From the NCBI GenBank assembly GCA_036262075.1, contig DATAJO010000020.1:1-31491 (forward strand): a stretch of DNA of 31,491 nt. Reading direction: 5' to 3'. Shown here in pieces: positions 7,571 through 13,959 of this stretch. The translations under genes were made by a program, and so were the position numbers. The notes below the pieces were generated by a model. That model did not search any database, was not told the DNA's origin, and worked only from the letters and a program-made list of their open reading frames with translations. This DNA is from JACDBZ01 sp036262075 (GTDB lineage Bacteria > Chloroflexota > Limnocylindria > QHBO01). Position 1 is the stretch's first letter, and each line of letters opens with the position of its first letter.

Positions 7571-8023
7571 TCAGGCGTGGGACTTCGTTCCCCGCTTCGC
7601 CAGCCGGTCGTGGCCGGCGGCGATGAGCGGCATGAGCGTCTCGCGAACCGTGTCGTGGCTCGGGTTGAGGACCGCGATCCATCGCTGCTTCGCGTACACC
7701 GGGTGCGGGATGACGGTGTCGAGGGCGGCGTAATCGAGGGTGGCGCCACGCGCATCGGTCTGTTCGCCGACGAGGCGCTTGAACGTCGCCGGGTCGACGC
7801 CGACGTTCACCCGATACACGCCGTCGCGCGCGAGGTTCGATGGCGCGCCAATGTCGTGCTCATCGGTCCAGACGACGGTGGCGAAGTTCGGCCAGTGGGA
7901 TTCGTCGAGGGAGAAGAACGCGGCGCTGTCGATCTCGGCCACGACGGCGTCCGGGAACGCGTCGCGGAGCAGGCTGATGATCTCGTCCTTTGTCGGGCCG
8001 TCAGGCAGGTCTGGGGAGCTCAT
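7571..8023 (-). CDS. DUF6194 family protein
   Basis: A 150-residue soluble protein that I recognise as DUF6194: an N-terminal helix (TKDEIISLLRDAFPDAVVAE), FFSLDESHWPNFATVVWTDEHD, then YRVNVGVDPATFKRLVG and the C-terminal IPHPVYAKQRWIAVLNPS. This resembles luciferase-related DUF families found in actinobacteria and Chloroflexota, with no proven activity. The ATG at 8023 is chosen over one nine codons upstream because TACGCT lies exactly 6 nt before it and the conserved part begins right after. Confidence 0.85.
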   Translation of the reverse strand: MSSPDLPDGPTKDEIISLLRDAFPDAVVAEIDSAAFFSLDESHWPNFATVVWTDEHDIGAPSNLARDGVYRVNVGVDPATFKRLVGEQTDARGATLDYAALDTVIPHPVYAKQRWIAVLNPSHDTVRETLMPLIAAGHDRLAKRGTKSHA

Positions 8024-8029
8024 GCGCCG

Positions 8030-8035
8030 AGCGTA
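8030..8035 (-). promoter_or_regulatory. -10 box of leaderless DUF6194 gene
   Basis: TACGCT on the minus strand ends 6 nt before the ATG at 8023, with no ribosome binding site between. Confidence 0.45.
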
Positions 8036-8070
8036 GCGAGTGGATGTCAAGCCTCCGGGCCGACCGAACC

Positions 8071-8194
8071 GGCCAGATTCCCGCTCGGTGAGCGGCTAAT
8101 CCCGTCGGCTGGCCGCGAACAGGCCAGATTCCCGCTCAGTGAGCACTAATCCCGTCGGCTGGCCGCGAACAGGCCAAATTCCCACCAGGTGAGC
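8071..8194. repeat. tandem direct repeat, about 50 bp x 2.5
   Basis: The unit begins GGCCAGATTCCCGCTC, continues with (A/G)GTGAGC, then CTAATCCCGTCGGCTGGCC and GCGAACA. Copy 1 is 8071-8121 (51 bp), copy 2 is 8122-8171 (50 bp), and copy 3 starts at 8172 but keeps only the first 23 bp with several changes. It lies between two genes that point away from each other, so it is intergenic and not coding. Confidence 0.85.
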
Positions 8195-8263
8195 ACCACG
8201 GGCCGATTTGGCGCATTCGGCGCGCCGTGGAGCCCGTAACGCTCACTGAGTGGGCATTTGGTC
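8172..8263. repeat. REPIN-like inverted pair of the same 23-bp repeat
   Basis: The 23-bp repeat head at 8172-8194 has an inverted partner at 8241-8263 (minus strand, ACCAAATGCCCACTCAGTGA). Between them lies a hairpin-forming core: CCACGG at about 8197 pairs with CCGTGG at about 8225, with an inner GCCGA/TCGGC. Two inverted copies flanking a palindromic spacer is the layout of REPIN/REP-doublet elements. No RAYT transposase gene is in the window. Confidence 0.6.
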
Positions 8264-8273
8264 GTTTCGATGT

Positions 8274-8450
8274 CTAGTGTCGCGCCCGCCACCCGAGGAC
8301 GACGTACGTGCCGATGCCCGACGCCATGGCGATGTACCAGACGAGCGCGTTGCCCGAGCCGAAGAGCCACACCGCCGCCAGGACGGACGCCACGTAGGCG
8401 AGGACGAAGACGGCGGCCGCGATCGCGACTCGCCCCATGACCGTGGACAT
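8274..8450 (-). CDS. small two-helix membrane protein
   Basis: A 58-residue hydrophobic protein with two predicted transmembrane helices (VAIAAAVFVLAYVASVLAAVWLF and ALVWYIAMASGIGTYVVLGW) separated by a short GSGN turn, and an Arg-rich C-terminus. No family is recognised. The start could be the ATG at 8465 instead. I prefer 8450 because GAGG lies 9 nt upstream of it. It is transcribed divergently from the arsR operon. Confidence 0.6.
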   Translation of the reverse strand: MSTVMGRVAIAAAVFVLAYVASVLAAVWLFGSGNALVWYIAMASGIGTYVVLGWRARH

Positions 8451-8634
8451 GTGCCGGTACCTCATGTGCAGCCGATCGCGTCCCAGACGACCGCGGCAGC
8501 GCGGGTTGTTGCCACGGCCTCGGCCGGTTTCCGATGCCGTGAGGGCGGCATCTCGTCGTACGCCCCGGGTGACTCGCGTTAGCCGGCTCCGCGAGCCACT
8601 CCGTGCCGACGCCACGCTCCCCCGCACGGAACCC

Positions 8635-8668
8635 TTGACACACTCACACATACAACCGTATGGTTGTA
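8635..8668 (+). promoter_or_regulatory. arsR promoter with overlapping palindromic operator
   Basis: TTGACA (8635-8640) and TATGGT (8659-8664) are 18 nt apart. The perfect palindrome TACAACC-GTAT-GGTTGTA (8651-8668) covers the -10 box, so a dimer bound there would block polymerase. The -10 ends 7 nt before the ATG at 8672, implying a leaderless mRNA. Autorepression by the ArsR protein is the simplest reading. Confidence 0.75.
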
Positions 8669-8671
8669 CCA

Positions 8672-9004
8672 ATGCAGACGCTTCCCGACTTCGATCGATT
8701 GTTCGGCGCCCTGGCTGATGCCACGCGGCGCGACATCGTGCGCCGCGCGATCGACGGGGACGAGGGCGTGGCCGAGCTGGCCGCCCACTACCCGATGAGC
8801 TTCGCGGCCGTCCAGAAGCACGTCGCGATTCTCGAGCGCGCGGGGCTCGTCACGAAGCAGCGCACCGGACGCCGGAAGGTCGTCCGCACCAACCTCACCG
8901 GACTCGCCATGGCCCGCGGGCTGCTGGACCAGTACGAGGAGATGTGGCGGGGACGCATCGGCCGGATGACCGATCTCGTAGAGAACGCACAGGAGACCGA
9001 TTGA
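8672..9004 (+). CDS. ArsR-type metalloregulator-like HTH repressor
   Basis: A 110-residue winged-helix repressor of the SRPBCC-associated ArsR subgroup. It shows LFGALADATRRDIVRRAIDG (10-29), the HTH with PMSFAAVQKHVAILERAGLV (41-60) and the wing KQRTGRRKVVRTN. It lacks the ELCVCDL cysteine site, so it probably senses an organic signal rather than arsenite. The ATG at 8672 is favoured over one at 8660 because 8660 lies inside the operator and 8672 is where transcription should begin. It heads a five-gene operon, and the SRPBCC gene follows after 3 nt, a very common arrangement. Confidence 0.9.
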   Translation: MQTLPDFDRLFGALADATRRDIVRRAIDGDEGVAELAAHYPMSFAAVQKHVAILERAGLVTKQRTGRRKVVRTNLTGLAMARGLLDQYEEMWRGRIGRMTDLVENAQETD

Positions 9005-9007
9005 CCG

Positions 9008-9526
9008 ATGACTGTCACCGCCGTCCGCAAGGACCCCACCTCGCTGAGCATGACCCTGGAGGCCGAGTTCCCCGCCTCCCCCGACCGGGTGTGGCAGCTG
9101 TGGGCCGATCCGCGCCAGCTCGAGCGCTGGTGGGGTCCGCCGACGTACCCCGCGACGTTCACCCGCCACGATCTCACGCCCGGCAGCCGGGTCGAGTACC
9201 ACATGACCGGCCCCGAGGGCGATCAGCCGCGCGGCTACTGGGACATCCTCGAGACCGACCCGCCTCGGCGCCTCGTGTTCCGCGACGGCTTCGCCACAGA
9301 TGACGGCTCCCCGAACGACGACTTCCCGCGGACCGAGACGGTCGTCACGATCGAGGAGGTCGGCGACGGTCGGACCCGCATGGTCCTCGCCAGCACCTTC
9401 CCGAGCACCGAGGCGATGGAGCAGCTGCTCGCCATGGGCATGGAGCAGGGCATCACCGAGGCCGTCGGCCAGATCGACGCCATCCTCGCCGAAGACGAAT
9501 CCGGATCCCAGGTGGCGATCGCATGA
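9008..9526 (+). CDS. SRPBCC / AHSA1-like ligand-binding protein
   Basis: A 172-residue START/Bet v1-like protein (AHSA1 type). The diagnostic parts are LEAEFPASPDRVWQLWADPR followed by LERWWGPP (about 17-43), TFTRHDLTPGSRVEYHMTGP, and the C-terminal helix MEQLLAMGMEQGITEAVGQID. The fold encloses a hydrophobic pocket. Members encoded beside ArsR regulators are of unknown substrate and are often thought to bind or modify small organics. It overlaps the next gene by ATGA. Confidence 0.9.
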   Translation: MTVTAVRKDPTSLSMTLEAEFPASPDRVWQLWADPRQLERWWGPPTYPATFTRHDLTPGSRVEYHMTGPEGDQPRGYWDILETDPPRRLVFRDGFATDDGSPNDDFPRTETVVTIEEVGDGRTRMVLASTFPSTEAMEQLLAMGMEQGITEAVGQIDAILAEDESGSQVAIA

Positions 9527-10143
9527 CCGGCGAGCTCGTCGTCGACTTCATCACCTCGCTCGACGGCTACGCCTCGGCCGAGGGATGGCCGGGATGGTGG
9601 GGCATCGAGTCACCGGAGTACCTCGCCTGGATAGGCGAGCGACCGGACCGGGACCACACCCTCCTCATGGGCGCGCGGACGTATCGGCTCATGCACTCGT
9701 TCGCCGCCCAGCCGGAGCTATCGAACCCGAACGCCACCGAGGAGGAGACCGCTGCCACCACCGGCCTGACGGCGATGCCGAAGATCGTCATCTCGAACTC
9801 GCTCCCCGAGCCGCTCGAGTGGGCGAACTCCACGCTCGTCCGGGGCGATGCCGCCGAGGAGGTGGCACGGCTGAAGCGCGGGGGCGTGAACCTGAGCACC
9901 ATCGGCAGCCTGTCGCTGTGCCGCTCGCTGCTCCAGGCCGGCCTCGTCGACCGCTACCGGGTCGTCATCTTCCCGGTCATCACCGGCGCGACCGGTCGTG
10001 AGCGGATCTACGACGGCTACCCCGACGTCGGCCTGGAGATGGTCGACCACCGCACGTTCGACAACCGCGTCCAGCTCGTCGAATACCGGCCGACGCTGCT
10101 CGACGGGCCTCCCCGGCCCGGGCCGGAACGAACCTACGACTGA
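9523..10143 (+). CDS. dihydrofolate reductase family protein (second copy)
   Basis: A 206-residue RibD C-terminal/DHFR-like protein. It begins LVVDFITSLDGYASAEG, has TLLMGARTYRLMHSF, then KIVISNSLPEPLEWANSTLVRGD, and GSLSLCRSLLQAGLVDRYRVV followed by FPVITGATGRERIY. It overlaps the SRPBCC stop by 4 nt (ATGA), so it is coupled in the ArsR operon. It is divergent from the copies at 1395 and 11092, so these are separate subfamilies and not a recent duplication. Confidence 0.9.
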   Translation: MTGELVVDFITSLDGYASAEGWPGWWGIESPEYLAWIGERPDRDHTLLMGARTYRLMHSFAAQPELSNPNATEEETAATTGLTAMPKIVISNSLPEPLEWANSTLVRGDAAEEVARLKRGGVNLSTIGSLSLCRSLLQAGLVDRYRVVIFPVITGATGRERIYDGYPDVGLEMVDHRTFDNRVQLVEYRPTLLDGPPRPGPERTYD

Positions 10144-10203
10144 CCGATGAGTCCATCGCTCGCCCGCCGTCCACGTAGCAAGCCCTGACAGGAGACCGAG
10201 ACC

Positions 10204-11088
10204 GTGACCGTCACCCAGCCGACCACCACCCACACCCTCGAGGTGCCGGGCGCCACGCTGACCTACGACGTCCGCCCGAACCCGGCGAGTACCGAGCCGC
10301 CCCTGTTCCTCATCGGCTCACCGATGGCGGCCCCCGGCTTCGCCACGCTCCTCACCCATTTCCCGGACCGCACGATCGTCACGTACGACCCGCGCGGCTC
10401 GGAGCGCAGCGTCCTCCACGACCCGGCGTCGCGCGTCGGGCCGGAGGAGCATTCCGACGACCTCCATCGGGTCATCGAGGCCGTCGGCGGGCCGGTCGAC
10501 GTCTTCGCCAGCAGCGGCGGCGCCGTGAACCTCCTGGCGCTCGTCGCCACGCATCCTACGGACGTCCGCATCGGCGTCGCGCACGAGCCGCCGCTCGCGT
10601 CGATCGTCCCCGACCGTGAGCATGCCCTCGCGGCCTCCCGCGCCGTCCACGAGACGTACATGCGCGGCGGGTTCAACGCTGGGATGGCGCATTTCATCGC
10701 CGTCGTCAGCCACCGCGGTCCCTTCACGGCCGAGATCGCCGCCCAGCCGGGGCCCGACCCGCAGATGTTCGGCATGCCGGCCGCTGACGACGGCACGCGC
10801 GACGACGCGATGCTCGGCCCGAACAAGGCGATCCTCACCGTCACGAGCTACGAGCCCGATGTCGAGGCCCTGCGATCGGCGCCGACGCGGCTCGTCGTCG
10901 CCGTGGGCGAGGAGTCGGAAGGCGAGCTGGCCCGTCGTGGCGGCGAGGCGATCGCCGAGCGCCTGGGGCAGGAGCCCGTGGTCTTCCCGAGCGGCCACGG
11001 CGGCTTCCTCGGCGGCGAATACGGCCAGATGGGCGCGCCCGACGCATTCGCCGCGCGCCTGCGCGAAGTGCTGGCGCAGAATGCCTGA
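10204..11088 (+). CDS. alpha/beta hydrolase
   Basis: A 294-residue alpha/beta-fold hydrolase. The N-terminal LFLIGSPMAAPGFATLL carries the oxyanion region, TYDPRGSERS is the usual strand-4 motif, and DVFASSGGAVNLLAL (99-113) is the nucleophile elbow, with S104 the likely nucleophile in an A-S-S-G-G version of GxSxG. The C-terminal VVFPSGHGGFLGG holds the likely catalytic histidine. The GTG start follows AGGAG with 9-10 nt spacing. It is the fourth gene of the ArsR operon. Substrate unknown. Confidence 0.88.
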   Translation: MTVTQPTTTHTLEVPGATLTYDVRPNPASTEPPLFLIGSPMAAPGFATLLTHFPDRTIVTYDPRGSERSVLHDPASRVGPEEHSDDLHRVIEAVGGPVDVFASSGGAVNLLALVATHPTDVRIGVAHEPPLASIVPDREHALAASRAVHETYMRGGFNAGMAHFIAVVSHRGPFTAEIAAQPGPDPQMFGMPAADDGTRDDAMLGPNKAILTVTSYEPDVEALRSAPTRLVVAVGEESEGELARRGGEAIAERLGQEPVVFPSGHGGFLGGEYGQMGAPDAFAARLREVLAQNA

Positions 11089-11091
11089 TCG

Positions 11092-11652
11092 ATGGGCAGG
11101 CTGATCTACATGTTCAACGTCACGGCCGACGGATACGTCGAGACGCCCGATCGCGGCCTCGACTGGGCGGTCGTCGACGAGGAGATCCACGCGTGGTTCA
11201 ACGAGGAGACGCGAACGCTCGACGCCACGCTCTACGGGCGGCGCGTGTACGAGGTCATGGCCGCCTACTGGCCGACCGGCGAGGAGAACCCGGAGTCGAC
11301 CGAGACGATGCGCGAGTTCGCGCGCATCTGGAACCCGATGCCGAAGGTCGTGTTCTCGACGACGCTCGACCGGGTCGACCACAACTCGCGGCTCGTGCGG
11401 GGTGACGTCGGCGAGATCTACCGCGAGCTGCGCAAGGAGTTCGACGGCGACATCGGCGTCGCGGGCCCGAACCTCGCCGGCCAGTTCGTCCAGCGCGGGC
11501 TCGTCGACCTCTTCAAGCTCGTCGTCCACCCGGTCGCGATCGGCGCGGGGACGCCGTACTGGCCGCCGCTCGAGTCGCCGATCCCGCTGCGCCTCGTGGA
11601 TCGGCACGAGTTCGGCCTCGGAGTCGTCGTCCTGACCTACGCCCGCGGCTGA
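11092..11652 (+). CDS. dihydrofolate reductase family protein (third copy)
   Basis: A 186-residue RibD C-terminal/DHFR-like protein. It starts LIYMFNVTADGYVETPDRGL, followed by DATLYGRRVYEVMAAYWPT, FARIWNPMPKVVFSTTLDRV, then GVAGPNLAGQFVQRGLVDLF and the end VVHPVAIGAGTPYWPPL. It begins 3 nt after the hydrolase stop and ends the ArsR operon. The family folds like RibD reductase domains and binds NADPH. The true substrate is unknown. Confidence 0.9.
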   Translation: MGRLIYMFNVTADGYVETPDRGLDWAVVDEEIHAWFNEETRTLDATLYGRRVYEVMAAYWPTGEENPESTETMREFARIWNPMPKVVFSTTLDRVDHNSRLVRGDVGEIYRELRKEFDGDIGVAGPNLAGQFVQRGLVDLFKLVVHPVAIGAGTPYWPPLESPIPLRLVDRHEFGLGVVVLTYARG

Positions 11653-11743
11653 CTCGCTGCCTCGGGCCGCCCGGGTCAGGCACGCGTCGTGCGGTGAATC
11701 GGTGTCGGCATCACAGTCCACCGTCCACCGAGGAGATTCACCG

Positions 11744-12361
11744 ATGGAGACGACGACCACCAGCCGGCCACCCGCCGGCAGCTCCAGCACCGAGCTTTCG
11801 AACGGCCGGCGCGCCGACCCGACGCTGGCGCGGCTCGGCAAGGAGGTCCAGCCCTTCGACGCGATGCGCAGCCTGCCGATCGGCCTCGACGAGAAGGTCC
11901 GCCGCGAGAGCTGCACGGTCCTGAACGAGGTCCTGGCCGACTCGACGATCCTCTACGCGCTCTACAAGAAGGCGCACTGGAACGTCTCGGGCCCGACCTT
12001 CTATCAGCTCCATCTCCTGTTCGACAAGCACGCCGAGGAGCAGCTCGAGCTCATCGACCTGCTGGCGGAGCGCGTCCAGGCACTCGGCGGCATCGCCGTC
12101 GGTGACCCGCGCCACGCGGCCGAGCTGACGACGATCGAGCGCGCGCCCGACGGCGCCGAGGACGTGCCGGCCCAGATCACCCGGCTCCTCAACGCCCACG
12201 AGACGATCATCGGTAAGGTGCGTGCCGGCATCGAGACGACCGAGAAGTCGAAGGACTGGGGCTCGAACGACCTGCTCATGGGCGACGTCCTGCGGCGCCA
12301 CGAGCTCCAGGTCTGGTTCATCGGCGAGCACCTCGTCGACGTCCCGCTGGTCGAGTCCTGA
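11744..12361 (+). CDS. dps: Dps-family ferritin-like DNA-protection protein
   Basis: A 205-residue ferritin-like protein of the Dps type, expected to form a dodecamer that oxidises and stores iron and shields DNA. All five ferroxidase ligands of E. coli Dps have counterparts at the correct spacing: H78, H90, D94, D105 and E109, within KKAHWNVSGPTFYQLH and the following LIDLLAERVQALGG. The first 45 residues or so are a Ser/Thr/Arg-rich N-terminal tail, longer than usual, that may contact DNA. The start is set by GAGGAG about 8 nt upstream. No oxidative-stress operator could be identified. Confidence 0.93.
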   Translation: METTTTSRPPAGSSSTELSNGRRADPTLARLGKEVQPFDAMRSLPIGLDEKVRRESCTVLNEVLADSTILYALYKKAHWNVSGPTFYQLHLLFDKHAEEQLELIDLLAERVQALGGIAVGDPRHAAELTTIERAPDGAEDVPAQITRLLNAHETIIGKVRAGIETTEKSKDWGSNDLLMGDVLRRHELQVWFIGEHLVDVPLVES

Positions 12362-12767
12362 CCACCGCCCGGTGGGAGCCGGCAGCCGCCGCCCGCGGGG
12401 GCTCGCCGGCCGCCTCGGACGGCGACGGGCTGACGACCCGGTGGTGGACGAGCTCGACGAGGACGAAGGCGGGCGCCGCCATGACGAGCGTGGTCGCGTA
12501 CGTGCGGACCCAATCGGCCGGGTCGAAGGGCTGGTCGGGGAACGCACCGGCGATCCCGAGGAGGACGAGCAGGCCGGCCCATACGACGCCGATGGCGATC
12601 TGCTCGAGGTTGCCGGGCTCGTGGCGCCAGAGCGGTCCGGCATGGCGCGGACGGTCGGCGACGACCACCGGGGGCACGCTGGACGATCGGGCGGTCCGTC
12701 CGGCCACGGCGGGCGCCGGTGCAGGCGCGGTGCCGAACGAGTCGCATTTCGCGATGCCGCCTATCAT
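12318..12767 (-). CDS. small membrane protein, unknown function
   Basis: A frame of up to 149 residues with two likely membrane helices (LEQIAIGVVWAGLLVLLGIAGAF and TYATTLVMAAPAFVLVELVHH) between polar, Pro/Ala/Arg-rich ends. The start is uncertain: the ATG at 12767 lies inside the -10 box of the divergent gene, and GTG codons closer to the first helix would give about 110 residues. The 3' end overlaps the dps gene by 44 nt on the opposite strand. No family recognised. Confidence 0.5.
   Translation of the reverse strand: MIGGIAKCDSFGTAPAPAPAVAGRTARSSSVPPVVVADRPRHAGPLWRHEPGNLEQIAIGVVWAGLLVLLGIAGAFPDQPFDPADWVRTYATTLVMAAPAFVLVELVHHRVVSPSPSEAAGEPPRAAAAGSHRAVVRTRPAGRRRGARR
12762..12767 (+). promoter_or_regulatory. 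-10 box of leaderless membrane-protein gene
   Basis: TATCAT ends 6 nt before the ATG at 12774, with no Shine-Dalgarno. It supports that start over the ATG at 12789. Confidence 0.45.
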
Positions 12768-12773
12768 CGGCGC

Positions 12774-13196
12774 ATGGGACGAGCAGCCATGACGGCAGGT
12801 CAGACCGTCGTCATTCCGCCACCGGAGTACCAGCCGGGCGTCTGCAATATCGGTCCCGACGAGATCCGGCGGCGGCGGAACGTCGGCCATGTCGGCCTGG
12901 TCGCAACGCTCGGGCTGCTCGCGGCGCTGCTCTGGCTGGACGCCCCGCCGTTGGCCCGCCTCCTGGTTGCGCTGCCCGCCACGATCTCGGCCTCGGGCTA
13001 CCTCCAGGCGGCACTGCGGTTCTGCGCCGGGTACGGCAGCCGCGGGCTCCTCAATTTCGGTCCCGCCGGCCGGCCGCAGTCCGTGCCCGACGAGGCGGCC
13101 GCGGCCGCCGATCGGCGCAGGGCGCGCCAGATCAGCCTCGGGTCGTTCGCCATCGGCGCCGCGGTGGCGATCGTCGCGTACCTCCTCCCCCTCTGA
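12774..13196 (+). CDS. conserved small membrane protein
   Basis: A 140-residue protein starting with a polar segment that contains CNIGPDEIRRRR, followed by three probable transmembrane helices (VGLVATLGLLAALLWL, LARLLVALPATISASGYLQA and the C-terminal ISLGSFAIGAAVAIVAYLLPL). Between helices 2 and 3 is LRFCAGYGSRGLLNFG. The CNIGP motif and the overall layout recall a conserved hypothetical family of Chloroflexota/Actinobacteria without assigned function. Two cysteines, one near each end of the first half, might bind a metal or form a disulfide. That is inference. Confidence 0.75.
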   Translation: MGRAAMTAGQTVVIPPPEYQPGVCNIGPDEIRRRRNVGHVGLVATLGLLAALLWLDAPPLARLLVALPATISASGYLQAALRFCAGYGSRGLLNFGPAGRPQSVPDEAAAAADRRRARQISLGSFAIGAAVAIVAYLLPL

Positions 13197-13274
13197 CCGG
13201 CTGATCGACCGCGGTCGTTCCCTTCCCGGACCGCGGGCCGGTTGCGTGGCTCCTCGGCCGGCTCCCCGGCCTCT

Positions 13275-13344
13275 GCTCGCCAGGGCTTTGCTCGCCAGGG
13301 CGATTGCTCGCAGGGCTTTGCTGCCAGGCGTTTGCTCGCCAGGG
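13275..13344. repeat. degenerate tandem repeat of about 15 bp, five units
   Basis: Units begin GCTCGCCAGGG at 13275, 13290, 13306 (one base short), 13320 (degenerate) and 13334, joined by CTTT/CGATT-type linkers. The last unit is the left end of the first 179-bp element. Confidence 0.75.
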
Positions 13345-13512
13345 CGAGAGGAATTCACCGGAGTGCCTCGGCAGGTGCGCTTTTCGCGCCACAGCGAGCA
13401 CCCGCGCGCATGAGCCGCACGGCGATGCGCCGTTCACGCTCACCGGCTCTCGCCAGGGTCGACACATCGCACGCGGATCCGGCTTCCGGTGAAAACCTCT
13501 CGCTGTGGCGCG
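13334..13512. repeat. 179-bp intergenic element, copy 1, with inverted ends
   Basis: The element is present twice (second copy 294 bp downstream) with 172 of 179 positions identical. Near its ends GCGAGAGGAATTCACCGGA (13344-13362) and the reverse complement of 13485-13503 match at 17 of 19 positions. A second inverted pair of 12 bp (GCGCCACAGCGA, 13386-13397, against 13500-13511) is perfect, and a small CGGCG-ATG-CGCCG hairpin sits near the centre (13420-13432). The layout suits a MITE-like element or a structured RNA. No transposase or open frame of its own is seen. Confidence 0.75.
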
Positions 13513-13532
13513 ATGGCGAGCACGCCGGCGCG

Positions 13533-13568
13533 CATCGGAGCTCCCGCGGGCATCGGAGCTCCCGCGGG
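13533..13568. repeat. 18-bp direct repeat doublet
   Basis: CATCGGAGCTCCCGCGGG occurs twice with no spacer, followed by a third CATCGG. It lies in the spacer between the two 179-bp elements. Confidence 0.8.
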
Positions 13569-13627
13569 CATCGGCCGGGGGATTGTTCGGGTTCCCGAGG
13601 GTCAGGATGGCCGGTGAGGAGTCTCGT

Positions 13628-13806
13628 GCTCGCCAGGGCGAGAGGAATTCACCGGAGTGCCTCGGCACGTGCGGTTTTCGCGCCACACCGAGCACCCGCG
13701 CGCATGAGCCGCACGCCGATGCGCCGTTCACGCTCACCGGCTCTCGCCAGGGTCGACACATCGCACGCAGATCAGGCTTCCGGTGAAAAGCTCTCGCTGT
13801 GGCGCG
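13628..13806. repeat. 179-bp intergenic element, copy 2
   Basis: Same element and orientation as the copy at 13334, differing at seven positions. Some differences weaken its own pairing: the central hairpin arm CGGCG has become CGCCG, and one base of the 12-bp inner pair has changed. The terminal inverted match drops to 16 of 19. Confidence 0.75.
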
Positions 13807-13895
13807 CATGGCGGGCGCACGCCGGCGCGCATGGCGAGCACGCCGGCGCGCGGACACGCCGGCGCGCATGGCGGGACACGCCCGCGCGCATAACG
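13807..13895. repeat. imperfect tandem repeat around GCGCATGGCG
   Basis: CGCATGGCG recurs with GCACGCCGGCG or ACACGCCGGCG between copies, in about three imperfect units, immediately right of the second 179-bp element. It ends about 60 bp before the next gene. Confidence 0.65.
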
Positions 13896-13946
13896 GGTCA
13901 TCAGCCTGGTCACCCATTCCTGCCTCAACCTGTCGGGAATACCGGG

Positions 13947-13952
13947 CAGACT
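13947..13952 (+). promoter_or_regulatory. possible -10 box of the squalene-cyclase-like gene
   Basis: CAGACT lies 7 nt before the ATG at 13960. It departs from TANNNT at the first base, so this is a weak call. Confidence 0.25.
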
Positions 13953-13959
13953 CGTGGCC

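Larger units (their letters stand above)
13197..13959. other. gene-free, repeat-rich intergenic region
   Basis: This 763-bp stretch stays open in several frames because of its composition, but the translations are Arg/Pro/Ser-rich and repeat themselves exactly where the DNA repeats. I see no recognisable protein. It contains a 15-bp tandem array, two 179-bp elements, an 18-bp doublet and a CGCATGGCG-type array, each listed separately. Confidence 0.75.

Noticed and set aside
13275..13895. CRISPR array
   Set aside because: Repeat units are 15, 18 and 179 bp without regular unique spacers, and no cas gene is present.
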